Shown in pieces: positions 24,812 to 34,328 of a stretch of DNA of 64,000 nucleotides. Origin of the DNA: Glaciecola sp041380235 (lineage in GTDB: Bacteria; Pseudomonadota; Gammaproteobacteria; Enterobacterales; Alteromonadaceae); contig NZ_JBGIYY010000023.1 of assembly GCF_041380235.1 (NCBI RefSeq), forward strand, positions 1-64,000. The letters are read 5' to 3'. The notes beneath the pieces are model-generated. The model was not told where the DNA came from and did not search any database. It was given only the letters and a program-made list of their open reading frames with translations. Made by a program: the position numbers and the translations under genes. Numbering within the stretch: position 1 is the stretch's first letter; every line of letters starts with the position of its first letter.

Positions 24812-26056
24812 ATGAATACAAGATCTCACGATCACCTTAGCGATAGCCTGATTAACCAAGTTAAAGAAAAACTACCTGTTACCGTGCTCTCGGGGTTTTT
24901 GGGGGCGGGCAAAACCACTGTGCTGAGCCACATCCTCAATAATCGACAAGACAAAAAAGTGGCGGTAATCGTTAATGATATGAGCGAGATTAATATTGAT
25001 GCGGCGCTAATAAAAAATGAGATCTCGCTCAATCATAGTCAAGAAAAGCTTGTCGAAATGAGCAATGGTTGCATTTGCTGTACCTTACGTGAGGATTTAC
25101 TGCTTGAGGTTGGTCGGCTAGCAGATGAAGGTAAATTTGACTATCTATTAATTGAGTCAACCGGTATATCAGAACCTCTGCCGGTTGCAGAAACCTTTAC
25201 TTTTGCCGATGAAAACGGCGTTTCGTTGGGCGATATTGCTAAACTAGATACCATGGTGACAGTGGTAGATGCGGTTAATTTTTTAAAGGACTATGACGAA
25301 GCAAAGTATCTTGCAGAGACAGGAGAGTCCTTAGGTGAAGATGACGAGCGGACGGTTGCAGACTTACTTATCGACCAGGTGGAGTTTGCCGATGTTATAT
25401 TGATCAGCAAAACCGATTTAGTCGATATTTCTGCGCTAGAGAGGCTCTCAGCAATTTTGCGCAGTTTGAATACTAGCGCAAACATCATTCCAATCTGCAA
25501 CGGGCAGGTACCCATTGATGCGATTATGGGTACCCATTTATTTAACTTTGAGAAAGCCCAGCAAGCGCCCGGTTGGTTAAAAGAGATGCGTGGTGAGCAT
25601 GTTCCAGAAACCCTAGAATATGGTATTGATAGTTTTTCTTATACTGCGCGTCGCCCGTTTTATCCCGAAAAAATCTACCAGTTTTTTCATAACACCAGTC
25701 AGTTTGGCACACTGCTGCGCTCTAAAGGTTATTTTTGGTTAGCCACTCGTCCGCAGTTTGCCGGCCAATGGAGTCAAGCAGGGGGCATTGCACACTATGG
25801 ATATGGCGGAATGTTTTGGTTAGCGGTGCCTAAGTCTCAGTGGCCAGATGACCCAGCCTACCTAGAGTCAATATCTAAGCAATGGGAAGAGCCCTTTGGT
25901 GATATGCGACAAGAGTTAGTGTTTATTGGGCAAAACCTCGATAAAGAGGCACTCATTAGCGCCTTAGATGAGTGCTTATTGAACGACAGCGATTTGAGTA
26001 AAGGTCAATCTTACTGGAAATCCTTAAACGATCCCTTTCCTGCTTGGGAGCAATAA
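24812..26056 (+). CDS. COG0523 GTPase, zinc-type metallochaperone
   Basis: A CobW/ZNG-type G3E GTPase (about 415 aa). Walker A G-F-L-G-A-G-K-T-T lies near residues 27-35, the conserved metal-binding C-I-C-C follows at about residue 84, S-K-T-D is the G4 guanine motif, and a C-terminal CobW domain follows. These proteins deliver Zn to enzymes when the metal is short. The ATG at 24812 with a G-A-G-G site is preferred over the in-frame TTG at 24788. Its downstream neighbour DUF1826, two bases after the stop, is a known genomic partner of Zur-regulated COG0523 proteins. Confidence 0.88.
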   Translation: MNTRSHDHLSDSLINQVKEKLPVTVLSGFLGAGKTTVLSHILNNRQDKKVAVIVNDMSEINIDAALIKNEISLNHSQEKLVEMSNGCICCTLREDLLLEVGRLADEGKFDYLLIESTGISEPLPVAETFTFADENGVSLGDIAKLDTMVTVVDAVNFLKDYDEAKYLAETGESLGEDDERTVADLLIDQVEFADVILISKTDLVDISALERLSAILRSLNTSANIIPICNGQVPIDAIMGTHLFNFEKAQQAPGWLKEMRGEHVPETLEYGIDSFSYTARRPFYPEKIYQFFHNTSQFGTLLRSKGYFWLATRPQFAGQWSQAGGIAHYGYGGMFWLAVPKSQWPDDPAYLESISKQWEEPFGDMRQELVFIGQNLDKEALISALDECLLNDSDLSKGQSYWKSLNDPFPAWEQ

Positions 26057-26057
26057 T

Positions 26058-26735
26058 ATGAACGCAATAGTAAGTACAAACTTAGTTGACAACAGCGCCG
26101 CAAAATTTCGCGACGCAAGCATATCTTCAGATCCACACATTCTCACTGATATCTACAATGAGCATTGCAATATCGCAATTTGGGAAAGAGACTTGCCCTC
26201 AGACTTTATACGGCAGGTAAGTGATGATATTAGTCGCAAACCGATGATGAACGTGGTTAGGCAGGTAGGCGCTAATAGCATTGTCGAAGATATTGCGAAT
26301 ATCGCGGCCGACAGAGTGTATGCAAAGCAACTTCAGATGTATATGGCAGAAGTGATCGATATGTTTTGCGTGCTGTTTGACACCGACAAAGTAGGACTGA
26401 GGCTGTCCGTTTTAGAAAAGGCAATGTGCCCTCGGTTTCATTTTGACCGGGTGCCGTGCCGCTTAGTGACGACTTTTTGTGGCATAGGCACACAATGGTT
26501 ACCTCATAACAAAATTAATATCCACAAATTAGGGCATGCCAGCGGTGGCAAGCAAGATGAAGAATCGGGCTTAATGCACGACGCTACAGATATCCAAAAC
26601 ATTGGGTGTGGACATGTCGCTTTATTAAAAGGCGATACATGGGAAGGAAACGAGGGCGCGGGTCTGGTCCATCGTTCGCCTGCGTTAAAAGCAGGTGAGC
26701 GAAGGTTGTTAATGACGCTTGATTTTGTTGCCTAG
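26058..26735 (+). CDS. DUF1826 protein (zinc-starvation-associated)
   Basis: A 225-residue DUF1826-family protein. The pattern N-I-A-I-W-E-R-D-L-P near residues 36-45 and C-P-R-F-H-F-D-R-V-P-C-R-L-V-T-T-F-C-G-I-G-T-Q-W-L-P in the second half are diagnostic. The H-x-D plus later His-x(n) arrangement (F-H-F-D; L-V-H-R-S) suggests a metal-dependent enzyme, possibly oxygenase-like, but no activity is proven. Known genomic association with COG0523 GTPases and Zur sites supports a function in zinc limitation. It is cotranscribed with the GTPase, separated by one base. Confidence 0.85.
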   Translation: MNAIVSTNLVDNSAAKFRDASISSDPHILTDIYNEHCNIAIWERDLPSDFIRQVSDDISRKPMMNVVRQVGANSIVEDIANIAADRVYAKQLQMYMAEVIDMFCVLFDTDKVGLRLSVLEKAMCPRFHFDRVPCRLVTTFCGIGTQWLPHNKINIHKLGHASGGKQDEESGLMHDATDIQNIGCGHVALLKGDTWEGNEGAGLVHRSPALKAGERRLLMTLDFVA

Positions 26736-26875
26736 TACTGCGAATACTTTTCGTAATATGCGCAAAATGCTTATATTGAATAGCGATTTGTATTGGCTAA
26801 CCTTAGTGCAGTAACTATGGTGTTTGTTAACGCAATGAACTAACCCAGTCCGTTGCCTTAAAAAGAACACATGTT

Positions 26876-27796
26876 CTAATCTGCTAATTTAGGGTCACAA
26901 ATAAACAAAATATCCATCAAAATAGACGGATTCCATTCGCGCATCGCCGCTTCGGTCTCTTTGCGAATGTCATCTAGCTCAGTAATGGTGGTCAAGCCAT
27001 AGGATTCATCTACGATGATATGCACCAATAAGTACAAGTCTCTGCCGCGTTTGCTGATCCGCACTTCGACATGCTCATAGGGTACCGCTCTTAGTGAATG
27101 CTTGAGCTTTTTTTCGACCACCGCTGAAGCGGCCTCAGACGGGGCTTTATTGATTACTTCGTTAAGGCTGTCGAGCATTATTTTAGCTGGAATTGGTAAG
27201 ATGGCGATGCCCAGTACGATTAATAAAATAGGGTCAACATAGGGTGAATAAACGGCAAAATCTGATTGTTCTAATAGATAAGCAATAGCAAAACCCAACA
27301 AAATGGATGCGCTGAGCACACCGTCTACAAACCAAGTTCGAGCATCGACCCCCACCAGATCAGAGCGAAGCGTTTTGCCGCGATGTTTCATATAGGCCGA
27401 TATGGCAAAGCATCCGATGGTAGCAAATACACCGTAAATCATTGCTAAACCATATTCTGCGCTGTTGCCGCCTTGGAGCATGCTGCTAATCGAACTAAAC
27501 ACGGCATATAAGCAGGTAACTATGATAATGATCGATTTGAACAAGTTCAGGGTCGGCTCAATGGCTGTGTAGCCAAAGTGAAAGCGGTCGTCGTCGGGTA
27601 GCTGCACAAGGTTGGCAACTTTTAAGGTTAACAAGGCCATAAAAAACGCAATTAGCGAGTAAACACCATCAAATAAAATGGCGCCCGACTGCGTGATTAA
27701 AGCGAAACCGAACGCAACAAAAACAAACAATCCAGCGATATAAAGAGAAAGCCGTAATAGGCTTTTTTCTTTTTGTTCGTGAAAACCAATGGCCAT
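26876..27796 (-). CDS. Cation diffusion facilitator (CDF) transporter
   Basis: A 306-residue CDF-family exporter with about six membrane helices in the first 210 residues. Motifs include F-D-G-V-Y-S-L-I and F-H-F-G-Y after helix 2, and D-A-R-T-W-F-V-D-G-V-L-S in helix 5. Metal-binding Asp residues are visible, although the first site (F-D-G-V-Y-S) lacks the usual second Asp, so the transported ion could differ (Fe, Mn, Co or Zn are all possible). The C-terminal cytoplasmic ferredoxin-like dimerisation domain is present (V-E-V-R-I-S-K-R-G-R-D-L-Y-L). It converges with the DUF1826 gene. Confidence 0.82.
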   Translation of the reverse strand: MAIGFHEQKEKSLLRLSLYIAGLFVFVAFGFALITQSGAILFDGVYSLIAFFMALLTLKVANLVQLPDDDRFHFGYTAIEPTLNLFKSIIIIVTCLYAVFSSISSMLQGGNSAEYGLAMIYGVFATIGCFAISAYMKHRGKTLRSDLVGVDARTWFVDGVLSASILLGFAIAYLLEQSDFAVYSPYVDPILLIVLGIAILPIPAKIMLDSLNEVINKAPSEAASAVVEKKLKHSLRAVPYEHVEVRISKRGRDLYLLVHIIVDESYGLTTITELDDIRKETEAAMREWNPSILMDILFICDPKLAD

Positions 27797-27933
27797 GGCT
27801 AAACAGATGAAAGAAGAAGACGCGCGGATTCTACTCCGCTTTTCAAAATTAGATAGTGCCTGAGATAAATTTGTTGTCGATATTTGCAGACGGAATTTGC
27901 AACTAAATAAACCTTACATTGAGTATCGGTATG

Positions 27934-29100
27934 CTATGTCAAATGGTCAAAAACCACTTTGCCATCTATCCAACAGGCTTTTACCTGTAGGTCATCATTG
28001 AGTAGCACAAAGTCCGCTCGATTGCCCGGCTTCAGTTCGCCGCGATCACTCAAGCTGAGCATATTTGCAGGCACTTGGCTTGCCATGTTTAAGACTTCGC
28101 TGAGTACGTCATTAGGCTGGTCATCTGGCAGACCCGCGCTGAGTAAATCAAACATATTTTTCACCGCGCCCGCCATGTCTAAACATGAGCCGGCGATACT
28201 GCCGTCTTCCAACACAAGCTTATTACCAACTTTGGTAATTGTGGAGTCTAGCCACGGTAAGCTTTGCATATCGGAGCCGACATGTGCCATTGCGTCGGTA
28301 ACTAACATCAAGCGACTTGGCCCAATGCAGTGGTAGGCCAATTTACAGTTAATTGGATGCACATGATGGAGGTCGGCAATTAAGCCCGCGAAAATGCGAG
28401 GGTCGGTGAGGGCGCTGGCAATCATTCCTGGCTCTCTAGCGGTCAGTCCCGACATCGCATTAAACAAATGCGTAAAGCCAATCGCACCAGCTTCTATTGC
28501 TCCTTGTACAAGATCAAAACTGGCGGCTGAATGCCCTAAAGAGACCACAACACCGTGTTTAACTAAATCGGTAATAATATCGGGCGGCACGTTTTCTGGT
28601 GCAATAGTTATCATGACCTTGCCAATGTCGCTGCGAGTAAAGGTCATAAGGTCGACATCGCTAATCGAGCGCACATGCTCACTTGGATGGATGCCCTTTT
28701 TAGCAAGGCTCAAATGAGGCCCTTCAAAGTGCATACCGGCAATTCCCGGCAAGGATGTTTCAATGGCTTGTTTGACCGCAGTCGCGGCTTTTTGCATGAT
28801 TGTGCCGCTGTCGGTGATCAAGGTCGGCAACATTGTCGTTGTACCGAATTTGGTGTGCCCCCGCATCATTGTTTGTAGGCTTTGAAAACTGGGTTCGTGG
28901 TTGAATAACACGCCACCGCCGCCATTTACTTGAGTGTCAATAAAACCGGCACAGACCAGCCCATCTAAAGACTCGTCTGCCTCGAGCGGGCTGGTAGAAG
29001 CGGGTAAGATTGCCACTATTAAGCCTTCGTCTACCTGTAGGTGCATATTTCTGTGCATCTGCACGCCGTCAAATAAGTGCTGAGTTAGGTAGGTTTTCAT
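27934..29100 (-). CDS. nagA: N-acetylglucosamine-6-phosphate deacetylase
   Basis: NagA (388 aa) removes the acetyl group from GlcNAc-6-phosphate to give glucosamine-6-phosphate in GlcNAc/chitin catabolism. The amidohydrolase signature is clear: F-I-D-T-Q-V-N-G-G-G near 56, H-F-E-G-P-H-L near 128 (metal-binding Glu), G-H-S-A-A near 194, H-L-F-N-A-M-S near 212, and the catalytic Asp in L-V-T-D-A-M near 272. Length is usual. A FadH-like reductase gene lies 55 bp upstream in the same direction, probably unrelated. A FucP-type transporter and a GlcNAc kinase-like gene in the window would supply its substrate. Confidence 0.92.
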   Translation of the reverse strand: MKTYLTQHLFDGVQMHRNMHLQVDEGLIVAILPASTSPLEADESLDGLVCAGFIDTQVNGGGGVLFNHEPSFQSLQTMMRGHTKFGTTTMLPTLITDSGTIMQKAATAVKQAIETSLPGIAGMHFEGPHLSLAKKGIHPSEHVRSISDVDLMTFTRSDIGKVMITIAPENVPPDIITDLVKHGVVVSLGHSAASFDLVQGAIEAGAIGFTHLFNAMSGLTAREPGMIASALTDPRIFAGLIADLHHVHPINCKLAYHCIGPSRLMLVTDAMAHVGSDMQSLPWLDSTITKVGNKLVLEDGSIAGSCLDMAGAVKNMFDLLSAGLPDDQPNDVLSEVLNMASQVPANMLSLSDRGELKPGNRADFVLLNDDLQVKACWIDGKVVFDHLT

Positions 29101-29131
29101 GCAACTGCCTTAGCGGTGTTTTTAATGGTAT

Positions 29132-31156
29132 TCATATTGAAGCAGCTAATTCGGCACCTTGCCTAATTGCACGCTTAGCGTCGAGTTCGGCGGCCACATC
29201 AGCACCGCCAATGATATGCACTTTCATGCCAGCGTTAACAAAGCTTTCTTCCAAGACTTTAAACGGCTCTTGTCCTGCGCACACAACAATATTGTCTACT
29301 TGGAGGGTTTTAGGCTGGTCGCCAACCATTATATGTAAGCCGTCGTCGTCTATTTTTTCGTAGCTTACACCACCAATCATCTGCACCTTATGATTAACCA
29401 AAGATGCCCGATGGATCCAGCCGGTAGTTTTGCCTAATCCTTTACCTACCTTGCTCGCTTTGCGTTGCAACAAAAATACTTCACGTACAGGGTCTACCTC
29501 TTTTTTAGGCTGCAAAGCACCAGGATGGCTAAAGGTCTTGTCTATGCCCCAGTGGTTTAGCCATTTATCGAGATTAACAGTCAGGTGCTCGTTTTCTACT
29601 AAATATTCTGAAACGTCAAAACCAATACCGCCGGCACCGATCACCGCGACGCGTTTGCCCACCGGTTTATGGTCGCGCAGTACGTCGATATAACTCATTA
29701 CGCTTGGGTGCTCAATGCCAGGTATAGCAGGTGTGCGTGGTTTAATTCCGGTAGCGAGTACGACTTCATCAAAGCCTTCATGCTCAAGTAAGCCTAGGTC
29801 AGCTTTTTTATTCAAGTGAAGCTTAACGCCGGTAACCTCAATTTTGCGCTGATAGTAGCGTAAGGTTTCATAAAACTCTTCTTTGCCGGGTATTTGTTTG
29901 GCGTAATTAAATTGCCCGCCAATTTCGCCGCTTTGTTCGTATAAATGTACATTGTGGCCACGCTCAGCAGCATAGGTTGCGAAGGCTAAGCCAGCTGGTC
30001 CAGCACCAATTACCGCGAGCTTTTTAGGCGTAGCTACGCTTTTAAAAATGAGTTCAGTTTCGTAACAGGCTTGAGGGTTGACCAAACAGCTCGCCCGCTT
30101 TTGTTCAAACGCATGGTCTAAACAAGCTTGATTGCAGGCAATGCAGGTGTTGATTTGGTCTGATTGGTTGCGCATGGCTTTTGCCACAAAATCCGCATCG
30201 GCTAAAAATGGTCTAGCCATCGATACCATGTCGGCGTGACCTTGCTCAAGCACCGATTCAGCGATTTCTGGGGTGTTAATACGATTAGTGGTGATCAGTG
30301 GTATCGACACTTCGCTCTTCATGCGTTGAGTGATCCAAGTGAAGGCCGCGCGCGGCACCGAGGTAGCGATAGTCGGAACACGAGCTTCATGCCAGCCAAT
30401 ACCGGTATTGATGAGCGTCGCGCCAGCTTTTTCAATTTCTTTTGCCAGATAAACTACTTCATCCCATGGTGCGCCGCCCTCAACTAAATCGAGCATGGAT
30501 AAGCGGTAAATAATAATGAAGTTTTCGCCCACGCGCTGGCGGGTTGTTTTCACTATCTCAAGCGCTAAGCGTGCGCGATTTTCTAAGCTGCCACCAAATT
30601 CGTCGCTACGAAAGTTAGTACGCTCACAAAAAAACTGATTTATTAGATATCCTTCAGAGCCCATGATTTCAACGCCATCGTAGCCCGCTTGTTTTGCGTA
30701 GTTGGCGCATTCAGCGTAGTCGGTAATGGTGTTGCGAATGCCCCTAGCCGACAGAGCTTTGGGTTTAAATGGAGTGATTGGTGATTTTGCGGCAGATGCA
30801 GATACTGCTAAGGGATGATAACCGTAGCGTCCAGCATGCAGGATTTGCATGCATATTTTTCCGCCTTCGGCATGCACCGCTTCGGTGATCACTTGGTGCT
30901 TTTTGGCGTGACGACTACTGCTCATTCGTCCGGCAAAGGGAGCTACCCAACCGGCGATGTTAGGCGCGATACCACCGGTTACTATCAGACCAACACCGCC
31001 CCGAGCTCGCGCGGCGTAAAATGCTGCGAGTTTATCAAAACCACCTTTTTCTTCTTCTAAACCTAGGTGCATGGAGCCCATCAACACGCGATTTTTTAGA
31101 GTGGTGAAGCCAAGGTCCAGCGGTTTGAGCAGGAACGGAAAAGGATTATTCGACAT
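29132..31156 (-). CDS. fadH: FadH-like 2,4-dienoyl-CoA reductase (NADPH)
   Basis: An iron-sulfur flavoenzyme (674 aa from the ATG at 31156) of the old-yellow-enzyme family. It consists of an N-terminal TIM barrel (about 1-330) with D-G-V-E-I-M-G-S-E-G-Y-L-I-N-Q-F and N-R-x-D-E-F-G-G-S-like segments, a [4Fe-4S] site C-I-A-C-N-Q-A-C-L followed by a further Cys, and C-terminal FAD/NAD Rossmann parts (G-A-G-P-A-G-L, G-A-G-G-I-G). FadH reduces dienoyl-CoA intermediates in beta-oxidation of unsaturated fatty acids; related family members use other enoates. The upstream in-frame ATG at 31210 lacks a site, whereas AGGTTA precedes 31156. Confidence 0.88.
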   Translation of the reverse strand: MSNNPFPFLLKPLDLGFTTLKNRVLMGSMHLGLEEEKGGFDKLAAFYAARARGGVGLIVTGGIAPNIAGWVAPFAGRMSSSRHAKKHQVITEAVHAEGGKICMQILHAGRYGYHPLAVSASAAKSPITPFKPKALSARGIRNTITDYAECANYAKQAGYDGVEIMGSEGYLINQFFCERTNFRSDEFGGSLENRARLALEIVKTTRQRVGENFIIIYRLSMLDLVEGGAPWDEVVYLAKEIEKAGATLINTGIGWHEARVPTIATSVPRAAFTWITQRMKSEVSIPLITTNRINTPEIAESVLEQGHADMVSMARPFLADADFVAKAMRNQSDQINTCIACNQACLDHAFEQKRASCLVNPQACYETELIFKSVATPKKLAVIGAGPAGLAFATYAAERGHNVHLYEQSGEIGGQFNYAKQIPGKEEFYETLRYYQRKIEVTGVKLHLNKKADLGLLEHEGFDEVVLATGIKPRTPAIPGIEHPSVMSYIDVLRDHKPVGKRVAVIGAGGIGFDVSEYLVENEHLTVNLDKWLNHWGIDKTFSHPGALQPKKEVDPVREVFLLQRKASKVGKGLGKTTGWIHRASLVNHKVQMIGGVSYEKIDDDGLHIMVGDQPKTLQVDNIVVCAGQEPFKVLEESFVNAGMKVHIIGGADVAAELDAKRAIRQGAELAASI

Positions 31157-31397
31157 GATGTAACCTATGATTGTAAAACGTAAAAAAGTCAGCGGACCTA
31201 TCAGTACCACAGTTTAGATAATATAACGCTATGTTGATGTAAAAAACATGCTAAATGCCCTCATGACGTGTTTTAAGTCTTAAATAAACGTTGAATTAAC
31301 GTGCAAATATTCTTTCTATTACGCATAAATTATTTTGCTGTATTGAACAGTGCTGGTGGGTGTATGTTCCCTGCGAATCTTTCACTTGGAGACAAAG

Positions 31398-31631
31398 ATG
31401 AAACGCAGTTTATTGATCCTGTTTATCGGATTTAGTGCAGTATTTTCAGCCCTTGCAGATGACAAACCTGTAGCCGATGAAGAGCTACTTGCAGAATTTA
31501 AAGAGTATTGTGTAGAAATGGCAGAAGATGACGGTGTAGAAGGTCCGGCACTACCCGCTTATTTACTGAAATGCATCAATGAAGAGCTAGATGCAGAAGG
31601 TTTTCAAGCGATTACTAAAGTACCAAACTAA
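31398..31631 (+). CDS. Small exported acidic protein of unknown function
   Basis: A 77-residue product from the ATG at 31398, with GGAGA upstream. A signal peptide is clear (M-K-R-S-L-L-I-L-F-I-G-F-S-A-V-F-S-A-L-A), leaving about 57 mature residues rich in Asp/Glu with two cysteines that could form a disulfide. It ends just before a strong bidirectional terminator. Periplasmic. No family is recognised, but such small two-Cys exported proteins occur commonly in Alteromonadales-like genomes. Confidence 0.7.
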   Translation: MKRSLLILFIGFSAVFSALADDKPVADEELLAEFKEYCVEMAEDDGVEGPALPAYLLKCINEELDAEGFQAITKVPN

Positions 31632-31640
31632 GCTCCGCCA

Positions 31641-31677
31641 AAAAGCACAGTAGGCATTCGACTACTGTGCTTTTTTT
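31641..31677. terminator. Bidirectional terminator
   Basis: AAAAGCACAGTAG (31641-31653) pairs perfectly with CTACTGTGCTTTT (31662-31674) around an 8-nt loop, with T-runs on both sides. It ends the small exported-protein transcript and, from the other side, the LysR gene. Confidence 0.9.
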
Positions 31678-32491
31678 ATGCAGTTAAACAAGTGATGACT
31701 TCATCAACAATCGGGTGTGGGCGCTCTTTTAGTCGCGCACAGTATAGAGTGACGGTGCTCACCGCTTGGCTATTAAAAGTATTGTTCAATATTAGCTTAT
31801 GCTTTAGACAGTCAGGCAACACTATGCTCCCAGAGTGTTCGTTGACATAGCGAACGGCAGCTAGAGCATCATTCGTTTTCAATTTATAGTGCTTACATTT
31901 TGGAAATTCGGTCAGTAATGCTGTGCTCGCTTTACTGCTCCATTCGATATGCACAAAATTTGTGTGCTGTGCATCATCACCAAGATTGCTTTTACTCAAT
32001 AGGTATAGAGGCTGCTCGCGCAGCGCAATGGTTTCAATATCTGATGATTTAAATGGCTCAGTAGTAAATGCAAAATCGATAGTGCGCTCGTGCAACTGTC
32101 GCGATAATTGTTCGGTGCAGTGTGTTTCAGTGGTAATCGCCATGTTCGTAAACTGGGCTCTGCAGGTTGCAAGAAGTTCGTCTAAAATTAAGCTAGATGC
32201 ATTTGCTGTTGCGCCACAGGTAATAAAGTCGGCATCTTGCTCGCCTAAAAGCTGTCGCGCTTGTTTGAGGGTATCTTCTAACTGTTGGGCGTAGGGAAGT
32301 AGCTTTTGACCCGCTGGGGTCAGTTGAATGCTGTTGCGCTCACGGGTGAATAAAGTTGTGCTAAAGAACTCTTCGAGTTGCTTAATGCGAGCACTGACGG
32401 CGGCTGGCGTTAAGTATAAATTCTCGGCTGCTTTACCAAAATGGCGTGTTTTAGAAACTTCTAAGAATGTAGTAAAAAACCTAACGTCCAC
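31676..32491 (-). CDS. LysR-family regulator, HdfR-like
   Basis: A 271-residue LysR-type transcription factor. The N-terminal helix-turn-helix (F-F-T-T-F-L-E-V-S-K-T-R-H-F-G-K-A-A-E) with A-V-S-A-R-I-K-Q-L-E-E closely resembles HdfR, a repressor of flhDC in enterics. The C-terminal substrate-binding domain (about 90-265) is short but complete. No obvious divergent target gene is adjacent apart from the 52-codon gene downstream of its promoter side, so its regulon cannot be read here. The ATG at 32491 is chosen from the canonical M-D-V-R-F-F start. Confidence 0.85.
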   Translation of the reverse strand: MDVRFFTTFLEVSKTRHFGKAAENLYLTPAAVSARIKQLEEFFSTTLFTRERNSIQLTPAGQKLLPYAQQLEDTLKQARQLLGEQDADFITCGATANASSLILDELLATCRAQFTNMAITTETHCTEQLSRQLHERTIDFAFTTEPFKSSDIETIALREQPLYLLSKSNLGDDAQHTNFVHIEWSSKASTALLTEFPKCKHYKLKTNDALAAVRYVNEHSGSIVLPDCLKHKLILNNTFNSQAVSTVTLYCARLKERPHPIVDEVITCLTA

Positions 32492-32623
32492 AATGCTGCC
32501 TTTCGAATCGCATTTTTGTAATCTAAAGGATTACCTTTAATTATCAATAGTGCAAGTAAATTGGTATTGCAGTCGTTAGGTTTCGCACTTGTTTACGCTA
32601 TATTCGCATGTTTAGGAATGCGA

Positions 32624-32782
32624 TTATGCAAAGCCGCGCTTGTTTATTCGCTTAAAGCTGCTTTTCGGCTTTTGTTCAAGCACCTGCTGTTTGTTGCCAG
32701 ATTGCTTTGACGCACTATATCCATTAAAGCTTTCGTCGTCATAGCTGTATTCTTTTTTGTTGAAGCGATTATCTTTACTCAT
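32624..32782 (-). CDS. Small basic hypothetical protein (52 aa)
   Basis: A 53-codon frame from ATG at 32782 to TAA at 32624 on the minus strand, encoding a charged, disordered-looking peptide that begins M-S-K-D-N-R-F-N-K-K-E-Y and ends K-R-I-N-K-R-G-F-A. A GAGATAAGAAA stretch precedes the ATG. It has no Cys and no membrane segment. The composition resembles small ribosome- or nucleic-acid-associated proteins, but I recognise no family. It is supported only by the frame, start context and composition. Confidence 0.45.
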   Translation of the reverse strand: MSKDNRFNKKEYSYDDESFNGYSASKQSGNKQQVLEQKPKSSFKRINKRGFA

Positions 32783-32936
32783 TTTCTTATCTCAAGATGG
32801 CTGATATGTTTACCGTTTGTAAGCACTATATTTGCGGTGCCCACATCTCGTAATATCGGTTTTTTTCAGACCAATACAATCAAAATATATTTGTCGTGAC
32901 GACAATAAATTTTATTCGCACATGTGAGCTATTAAC

Positions 32937-34091
32937 TTATTGTGTGCTTTCAAGGACTTTGGCTACAAATTCACCAATCTTGCTAGGCTCTAACCATCTT
33001 GTGACTATCACTAAATTGTGTGTACGATCCACCACTATGAAGTTACCGCCAAATCCTGCTGCATAAAAAATACTGCTGTCATCTACCTGCTCCCACTTTC
33101 GGGGACCCTGATTTAGCCACCACATATATCCGTAACTAGGATTAGCATTTGAAGGCTGTATGGCCTGTTGTAAAAATGCCTCGGAGAGAATTTGTTGGTC
33201 CTTCCACTTACCCATGTTGAGCGCTAGCAAGCCAAAACGTGCCTGATCTAAAGTCGAAATAAATACCCCACCGCCAGAATGTCCGCCGCCGGTAACCGAT
33301 TTCATTTTCATGCCGTCTATGGTGACCCAAGCATCTTCATAGCCAAACCAGCGCCATGTGGTAGATGCCCCTATAGGATCCATGATATTGACTTTTAATA
33401 CTTGTGGAAGAGTCTGGCGCCATACATGTAGCAGTGAGTATGCAAGTACATTTACTCTGACGTCATTGTATTCCATAACGGTATCAGGAGCGTGAAGGGT
33501 TCGGTATTTCCAGTCGTCGATACCGCCTTCTGCGGGTGGTCGGTCGGCCCAATCCTTTATACCAAAGAGTTCACCAGACCAGTCCGAGGATTGGTTAAGT
33601 AGGCTGTGCCAGTTTATTTGTTGATTGTGCTCACCAATAAACGTGTCATCCCAAACATATTTGCTGACCTTATCGTTGAGCGATGCAATTAGCCCTCTAT
33701 CAAACGCTAAGCCGGCCAGAGTAGAAAGGTAACTCTTTGTTACGCTAAAGGTCATGTCCACCCTTTCTATATCTCCCCACTGCGCCGCAATATAACCGTC
33801 TTTTAATATGAGCCCCGCCGGACCGCCGCGCTTTTTAGTGGGCCCTAATATTTTATGAAAGGGCTCGCGTTCAAAAGCTTTAAGAATAGCTATTCTTAAA
33901 TCCTTTGCGCCGCTGTATTCGTGGTCTTGAGCAAAGCTTATGGCTGTTTGAAGTGCTTGTTCGTTAAGACCTAAGTCACGAGGGGATTGTTGCTGCCATT
34001 GACCGCGCTCAGGAAAGTATGCGCTTTGCGCGATCGTGTTAAAAGAATATGCCGATAGGCAAAGGCTGATGAATAAAAGCGTGTTTTTCAT
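32937..34091 (-). CDS. Exported serine hydrolase (beta-lactamase/DD-peptidase fold)
   Basis: A 384-residue class C beta-lactamase-fold protein. It has a signal peptide (L-F-I-S-L-C-L-S-A-Y-S-F-N-T-I-A-Q) and the active-site S-V-T-K (S-x-x-K) near residue 105. The Y-N-D (Y-x-N-like) motif near 205 and G-G-H-S-G-G (replacing K-T-G) near 266 are followed by a C-terminal Y-x-Y-M-W-W-L-N. These proteins are esterases, peptidases or hydrolases of D-amino acid or ester bonds rather than resistance enzymes. The natural substrate is unknown. Periplasmic. It is divergent from an S9 peptidase gene. Confidence 0.85.
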   Translation of the reverse strand: MKNTLLFISLCLSAYSFNTIAQSAYFPERGQWQQQSPRDLGLNEQALQTAISFAQDHEYSGAKDLRIAILKAFEREPFHKILGPTKKRGGPAGLILKDGYIAAQWGDIERVDMTFSVTKSYLSTLAGLAFDRGLIASLNDKVSKYVWDDTFIGEHNQQINWHSLLNQSSDWSGELFGIKDWADRPPAEGGIDDWKYRTLHAPDTVMEYNDVRVNVLAYSLLHVWRQTLPQVLKVNIMDPIGASTTWRWFGYEDAWVTIDGMKMKSVTGGGHSGGGVFISTLDQARFGLLALNMGKWKDQQILSEAFLQQAIQPSNANPSYGYMWWLNQGPRKWEQVDDSSIFYAAGFGGNFIVVDRTHNLVIVTRWLEPSKIGEFVAKVLESTQ

Positions 34092-34328
34092 TGCTGCGCA
34101 CCATAATTAATAATATCGCAAATGTATCATGCGCGGCCTCGGTATAAAAATCAGAATGATGGCTTAAGTGAAGTAATCTGGGTATATCCGATTAGTATGC
34201 CAGAAGGTTTTCTAGGGAGTAGTGTTGGCAAAAAGTGCCAATATTTCTGAACACTTTTGTGTTTAATCACGTAAGCTATATGCGATATAACAATACAAAA
34301 TTATAAGAAAACGACGGAGTAAGACCCT

